NCBI RefSeq assembly: GCF_025558485.1
Contig: NZ_CP102930.1
Span: 3,279,979-3,343,978 of the forward strand
From: Bdellovibrio bacteriovorus
Lineage (GTDB): Bacteria; Bdellovibrionota; Bdellovibrionia; Bdellovibrionales; Bdellovibrionaceae
Direction of reading: 5' to 3'
DNA length: 64,000 nucleotides
Shown here in pieces: positions 58,714 through 64,000 of the stretch. The notes beneath the pieces were generated by a model that ran no database searches, had not been told where the DNA came from, and saw nothing but the letters and a program-made list of their open reading frames with translations. The position numbers and the translations under genes are program-made. Every line of letters starts with the position of its first letter. The first letter of the stretch is position 1.

Positions 58714-59289
58714 ATGACGATGCTTAAGAAGTCTTTGATATCCGTATTTATAGCCGTTCATGTGATTATGATGGTCACGGCCGCTTTGCCGGACCGAAGT
58801 GCTGTGGGGGATCAGGTGCTGCGGTTCCTGTCCGCCTATCAGGTGTTTTTCGGTTTGGATCAGACGTGGAGCATGTTCGCTCCGAATCCCGCTTCGGTGA
58901 ATTCTTATTTGACGGCCACTTTGACATTCAAGGATGGTTCGACAGAGCAATGGACCTTCCCAAGAGCTTCTCAACTGGATGATATGGAGCGCTTCACAGC
59001 CGGGGAGCGCTATCGTAAATACCAGCAGGAAAATCTTCTGCCCATGGAAAAAGAGGAGCTGTGGTTTGACCTATCCCGCTATGTGGCCCGGGAGGTTGAG
59101 CATATTGAACAGCAGGGGCGTGGGCGCCAGTTGCAGGAACTTTATTTCTATCGTCACTTCAATGTGGTGGCTCCACCTTCACAGGTTTTTATTCCGCATG
59201 GAAAGATGAGCACTCAGTACACCACGGAAACAGTTTTCCATTTCAAACCCACCGGAGGTCCTCGCTATGAAGCTAGCAACAATCACTAG
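58714..59289 (+). CDS. Membrane-anchored partner of an HTTM protein (left copy)
   Basis: 191 residues. Short basic start, then one membrane helix (LISVFIAVHVIMMVTAAL), then LPDRSAVGDQVLRFLSAYQVFFGLDQTWSMFAPNP and a globular domain with FPRA, a WFDLSRYVAREVE helix and IPHG. The right copy at 61029 shares LPD-S-A-G, WSMFAPNP, WFDLSRY--REV and IPHG in the same order. The start is ATG 58714 (ATG 58720 also possible); AAGG is nearby. It overlaps the following HTTM gene by 23 bases, so both are one unit. The WSMFAPNP block reminds me of DUF5819; no function is known. Confidence 0.7.
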   Translation: MTMLKKSLISVFIAVHVIMMVTAALPDRSAVGDQVLRFLSAYQVFFGLDQTWSMFAPNPASVNSYLTATLTFKDGSTEQWTFPRASQLDDMERFTAGERYRKYQQENLLPMEKEELWFDLSRYVAREVEHIEQQGRGRQLQELYFYRHFNVVAPPSQVFIPHGKMSTQYTTETVFHFKPTGGPRYEASNNH

Positions 59290-60196
59290 GTCGCTGGATG
59301 ATTTCTTTTTTAAGCCCCAGCCAGCGCATAGCGTGGCCTTGATGAGGATTTTATTCGGGGCGGTTTTATTGATCAACTGGTTCATGATCTGGAGCCATCT
59401 GGAAACCTTCTGGGGCATTGACGGGCTGTTTTCCATGGAAAGCGCCATGAAATACAGCCATGCCTATCGTTTCAGTCTGTTTGAACTGCTTCCGCCCGAT
59501 GGCCGTGTGCCGATTCTGCTGGCGCTGTTGAATTTGGCGGCCGCACTGGGGGTCTTTTTCGGGCTGTTTACTCGCACCTCGATTGCCATCGCCTTTTTTA
59601 CGTTGCTGTCTTTTCATAACAGAAATGTCTTTATTCTGAACAGCTCAGATATTGTGATTCGGAATTTTGTGTTTTTGCTTTTCTTTACACCTTGTGCAGA
59701 CCTTTATTCATTGGATCGTTGGATTGGCTTGAAAAGAGGAACGGTGCCAAAGATTCCGGTGGAAAAAAGCCCCTGGGCTTTGCGCTTGATGCAAATCCAG
59801 TTCAGCCTGATTTACATCGCCACGGTGATGTTTAAAATGAAAGGCACGATGTGGGCAGATGGAACTGCGGTCTATGTAGCCACGCGTTTGGATGAGTTTG
59901 TGCGTATGCCACTGGATATTCTTAATAACATCATGATCGTCAAGTTTCTGACGTGGTCCACTCTAATCGTGGAATTTGCACTGGGAACTTTGGTATGGAT
60001 CAAAGAACTTCGTTATTGGGTTCTTTTGGCAGGTATGGGGCTGCATCTGGGGATTGAGGTCACCATGAATATCCCCATGTTTGAATGGGTGATGATTTTC
60101 GCAATGCTGTGTATGGTTGATTCCCGTGATATTCAGTCATGGATACAGGCGGCCAAAGAAAGCCGTTCGCTGAAAAGAATCCATCCAGCGTTTTAG
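59267..60196 (+). CDS. HTTM-domain membrane protein (gamma-carboxylase-like), left copy
   Basis: 309 residues with about eight membrane helices. Family: HTTM (horizontally transferred transmembrane domain), distantly related to vitamin K-dependent gamma-carboxylases. Blocks: PQPAHSVALMRILFGAVLLINW, SIAIAFFTLLSFHNRNVFILNSSDIVIRNFVFLLFFTPCADLYSLDRWI (with the SLDRW pattern typical of HTTM proteins), WALRLMQIQFSLIYIATVMFKMKGTMWADGTAVYVATRLDEFV. The ATG has CGGAGG upstream and lies inside the partner gene. The 3' end overlaps the inverted copy by 60 bases. Substrate unknown. Confidence 0.78.
   Translation: MKLATITRSLDDFFFKPQPAHSVALMRILFGAVLLINWFMIWSHLETFWGIDGLFSMESAMKYSHAYRFSLFELLPPDGRVPILLALLNLAAALGVFFGLFTRTSIAIAFFTLLSFHNRNVFILNSSDIVIRNFVFLLFFTPCADLYSLDRWIGLKRGTVPKIPVEKSPWALRLMQIQFSLIYIATVMFKMKGTMWADGTAVYVATRLDEFVRMPLDILNNIMIVKFLTWSTLIVEFALGTLVWIKELRYWVLLAGMGLHLGIEVTMNIPMFEWVMIFAMLCMVDSRDIQSWIQAAKESRSLKRIHPAF
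59951..59994 (+). repeat. Left arm of a 44-bp exact inverted repeat
   Basis: 44 identical bases, found again in inverse at 60333-60376, inside the two HTTM genes. The surrounding codons differ between copies, so the identity is restricted to this piece. Confidence 0.85.
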
Positions 60197-61060
60197 ATCC
60201 CGTGAATCCACCATGCAGATCATAAGTATAATCATGGCCCATTCAAAGACCGGGATGGCCATGGTGTATTCGATGCCCAAGTGAAAACCAATTCCGGCCA
60301 GTAAGATCCAGTACCGCAGCTCTTTAATCCACACCAAAGTTCCCAGTGCAAATTCCACGATTAGAGTGGACCACGTTAGAAATTTAATAAAGATCATGCT
60401 GTTTAAAAGGGGCAATTCAAAACGAACAAAGTCGTCTAAACGCGTGGCTACATAGACAGCGGTGCCATCCATCCAGCTATCGCCCTTGATTTTAAACAAT
60501 ACGGTGGCGATATAGATGATACAGAATTGAATTTGGATCAAGCGCAAAGCCCAGGGGCTTTTTTCGACGGGAACTTCGGGGGCACGGCCTTTTTGGCGCA
60601 GAATCCAGCGATCTACTGACAGCCAATCTGCACAATGGGTGAAGAACAGGAAGAATAGGAAAACTCTTAGAACAGAATCTGCACTGTTTAAAATAAACCC
60701 ATTGCGATGGTGGAAAGACACCAGAGTCACAAAGGCGATAAAGATTGCCGTGCGTGTCCAGGCTCCTGCGATAATTCCCAGAACGGCGAAAAGATTTATA
60801 AAAGCCAGCGTGCTGACGACTTTACCTGTGTTGGGCAGATAGTCGAACAGGGAAAAGCGCAGAGGATTTCCGAACTGTTGGGCTGTTTGCAGGGAAATCA
60901 TGCCATGGGGTCCGTAGAGAATGTCCAAGTCCGTATAAAGCATCACCCAGTTCAATAACAGCAGCAGACCCAGGCCGATTCGCAGCAGGGCCACACTGTA
61001 CACTGGCTGCGGAGCAAAAAGAAAATCATCAATGGCTTTGCTGACTGTTTTGAACTTCAT
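60137..61060 (-). CDS. HTTM-domain membrane protein, right (inverted) copy
   Basis: 307 residues, a paralogue of the protein at 59267. Both share PQP-xSVALxRI, SLDRW/SVDRW in the middle, SPWALRL-QIQF--IYIATV-FK-KG--W-DGTAVYVATRLD-FVR, KFLTWSTLIVEFALGTLVWIKELRYW and the end IPxFEWxMI--MxCMVDSRD. The start ATG at 61060 lies in the upstream partner gene (32 bases of overlap); the open frame runs further to 61177. Its 3' end overlaps the left HTTM gene by 60 bases in tail-to-tail fashion. Confidence 0.77.
   Translation of the reverse strand: MKFKTVSKAIDDFLFAPQPVYSVALLRIGLGLLLLLNWVMLYTDLDILYGPHGMISLQTAQQFGNPLRFSLFDYLPNTGKVVSTLAFINLFAVLGIIAGAWTRTAIFIAFVTLVSFHHRNGFILNSADSVLRVFLFFLFFTHCADWLSVDRWILRQKGRAPEVPVEKSPWALRLIQIQFCIIYIATVLFKIKGDSWMDGTAVYVATRLDDFVRFELPLLNSMIFIKFLTWSTLIVEFALGTLVWIKELRYWILLAGIGFHLGIEYTMAIPVFEWAMIILMICMVDSRDLKRWMDSFQRTAFFGRLYP
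60333..60376 (-). repeat. Right arm of the 44-bp exact inverted repeat
   Basis: Exact inverse of 59951-59994; lies in the right HTTM gene. About 340 bases separate the arms. Confidence 0.85.
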
Positions 61061-61622
61061 GACGAACCCTTTCGTAGGTGGGGAGGTAGTGGAAGACATG
61101 AGTGATATTAAATTTATTACTGCGTTGCCCATGGGGAATAAAAGTTCCTTCGGGCGGTAAAAGGATGCGGCTTTCAAAGCGTTTGAACTGAATTTCCTTT
61201 AATGTGCGCCCGGAGTTTCGGGCGACTTCCTGCTGCATCACTTCACGGGTGATATAGCGGGATAAATCGAACCATACCAGATCATTGTGCTGAGGCAGCA
61301 GAGTTTCCTGCCCCAGAATACGATAGCGATCTCCCGTTAACACCTGCCGCAGGAACGGCAGCTCTTGAGGCCGAGGCAGTTTCCATACAGCGGTGCTACC
61401 ATCGTCAAAGAGCAGATCTGCCTGTACAAAGGCTGTTGTATTCATCGGATTTGGTGCAAACATCGACCATGGCTGATAGAGCATGGCTGCGGCTTGATAA
61501 CGTGATACCAATGAGATGAAGCGGGCACCAAGCGCACTTTGATCGGGCAGGCCATCAGCAATCATAATACCGACATTCACTGAAAAGAAGATAACGATCA
61601 GTATTTTCTTAAGTGGTTTCAT
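61029..61622 (-). CDS. Membrane-anchored partner of an HTTM protein, right copy
   Basis: 197 residues, paralogue of the gene at 58714. Membrane helix ILIVIFFSVNVGIMIADGL, then LPDQSALGARFISLVSRYQAAAMLYQPWSMFAPNPMNTTAFVQADLLFDDGSTAVWKLPRPQ, WFDLSRYITREV and IPHGQRSNKFNITHVFHYLP. It is the upstream gene of the right pair, overlapping the HTTM gene by 32 bases. The start ATG at 61622 is preceded by GGCAGGGCCG. It is divergent in sequence from the left copy outside the shared motifs, which suggests an old duplication. Confidence 0.7.
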   Translation of the reverse strand: MKPLKKILIVIFFSVNVGIMIADGLPDQSALGARFISLVSRYQAAAMLYQPWSMFAPNPMNTTAFVQADLLFDDGSTAVWKLPRPQELPFLRQVLTGDRYRILGQETLLPQHNDLVWFDLSRYITREVMQQEVARNSGRTLKEIQFKRFESRILLPPEGTFIPHGQRSNKFNITHVFHYLPTYERVRHEVQNSQQSH

Positions 61623-62038
61623 CGGCCCTGCCTTTATTTCGAGCCATGAGTATTAACATATTGATTCGGAAAAAGTGCTTACGCTTTTGTAAGATGAAGC
61701 ACTTCCACCGAGGGAAGACATTTCGCCAGTGCAAGAAACATAAGAAGTGGAAAGGTTTTTTTGGCGGGCGCAAGTTGTTTGTTATCTGTGTTTTCTCTCT
61801 GAAAAGAATGAGTTTTGCTGTTTTTTTTGTGGCTTCTTGATGAAGCTTTCCGGTTTGATATGTCAAAGCACAGACAATGATGTGTCAATTAAATGGCTGA
61901 AATTATTGTTTCTGTAAGTGTCCAAAGAAACTCCTGCGTTCTAAAAAATTTAATCAGCTTAACAAAATAAAAAACACTTCGGGGGATGGAGACCGCGCGG
62001 AGCGGTATCACAATGAGGTGTTAAACAAGGAGAATGCA
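61623..62038. other. 416-base gap with no gene; AT-rich, with two dyads
   Basis: No convincing coding sequence. A small hairpin (AAGTGCTT / AAGCACTT) lies at about 61674-61704, and an ACCGC/GCGGT dyad at about 61992-62006 in the leader of the next gene. The right part is probably the promoter and leader of the repeat-protein gene, since AAGGAGA at 62027 marks its ribosome site. No tRNA, no IS element. Confidence 0.6.

Positions 62039-64000
<1,962 letters not shown>

Noticed and set aside
61613..61840. Lys/Arg-rich 75-residue open frame in the gap before the repeat gene
   Set aside because: No ribosome site, no family resemblance, AT-rich composition that gives Lys and Phe by chance.

Overview
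The window reads as a chromosomal piece of a Bdellovibrio-like predatory deltaproteobacterium (Bdellovibrionota), probably close to B. bacteriovorus. This is my recognition from gene content, not a database result. Pointers are: a short archaeal/eukaryote-type prolyl-tRNA synthetase, a free-standing PurQ next to a long-type PurL, the paired TIGR03545/TIGR03546 membrane genes, many secreted or outer-membrane proteins of unknown role, and moderate GC with frequent GTG/TTG starts.

Layout. 1-2.2 kb: tail of a sigma-54-type activator, proS, and a small KH-domain RNA-binding protein. 2.2-4.4 kb: minus-strand protein of fibronectin-III-like repeats, lacking its 5' end. 4.4-8.6 kb: purine cluster purL(3' part)-purQ-purH-purM. 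8.7-15.3 kb: beta-barrel protein, secreted esterase, HAMP-like membrane protein, acetyl-CoA hydrolase/transferase, small secreted protein, pyrF and a SpoU-family rRNA methylase. 15.3-47.6 kb: the core information-processing block, tRNA-Thr/Tyr/Gly/Thr, tuf, tRNA-Trp, secE-nusG, rplKAJL, rpoBC, rpsLG-fusA, then the S10, spc and alpha operons through rplQ. 47.8-62.5 kb: envelope genes, namely a TlpA-like thioredoxin, VWA lipoprotein, TIGR03545/03546 pair, HAD phosphatase, MscS channel, lysyl-PG-synthase-like membrane protein, manC, L,D-transpeptidase, two inverted HTTM gene pairs and a Gly-Asn-Asn repeat protein. 62.5-64.0 kb: a 16S rRNA gene on the minus strand.

How it works together. The central 32 kb is a nearly continuous co-directional translation/transcription supply line. 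Genes are spaced by a few bases or overlap, with promoters and RNA leader elements only at a few joints: before the tRNA array, rpoB and rpsJ, plus an L10-type leader before rplJ. An inverted lipoprotein gene separates rplL from rpoB. The L24 gene (rplX) is missing from its usual place between rplN and rplE. tuf does not follow fusA; it sits in the tRNA-tuf-secE-nusG arrangement also known from E. coli.

Two joints look chimeric. Near 4350-4395 a divergent pair (FN3-like gene and purL) meets head to head with both 5' ends missing. At 62498/62499 a 9-bp tandem repeat inside a Gly-Asn-Asn coding gene runs directly into a 16S gene that lacks its anti-Shine-Dalgarno tail. Each could be a real rearrangement or an assembly error. 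The most interesting apparently intact locus is the palindromic pair of HTTM (gamma-carboxylase-like) genes, each with its own small membrane-anchored partner, at 58.7-61.6 kb.
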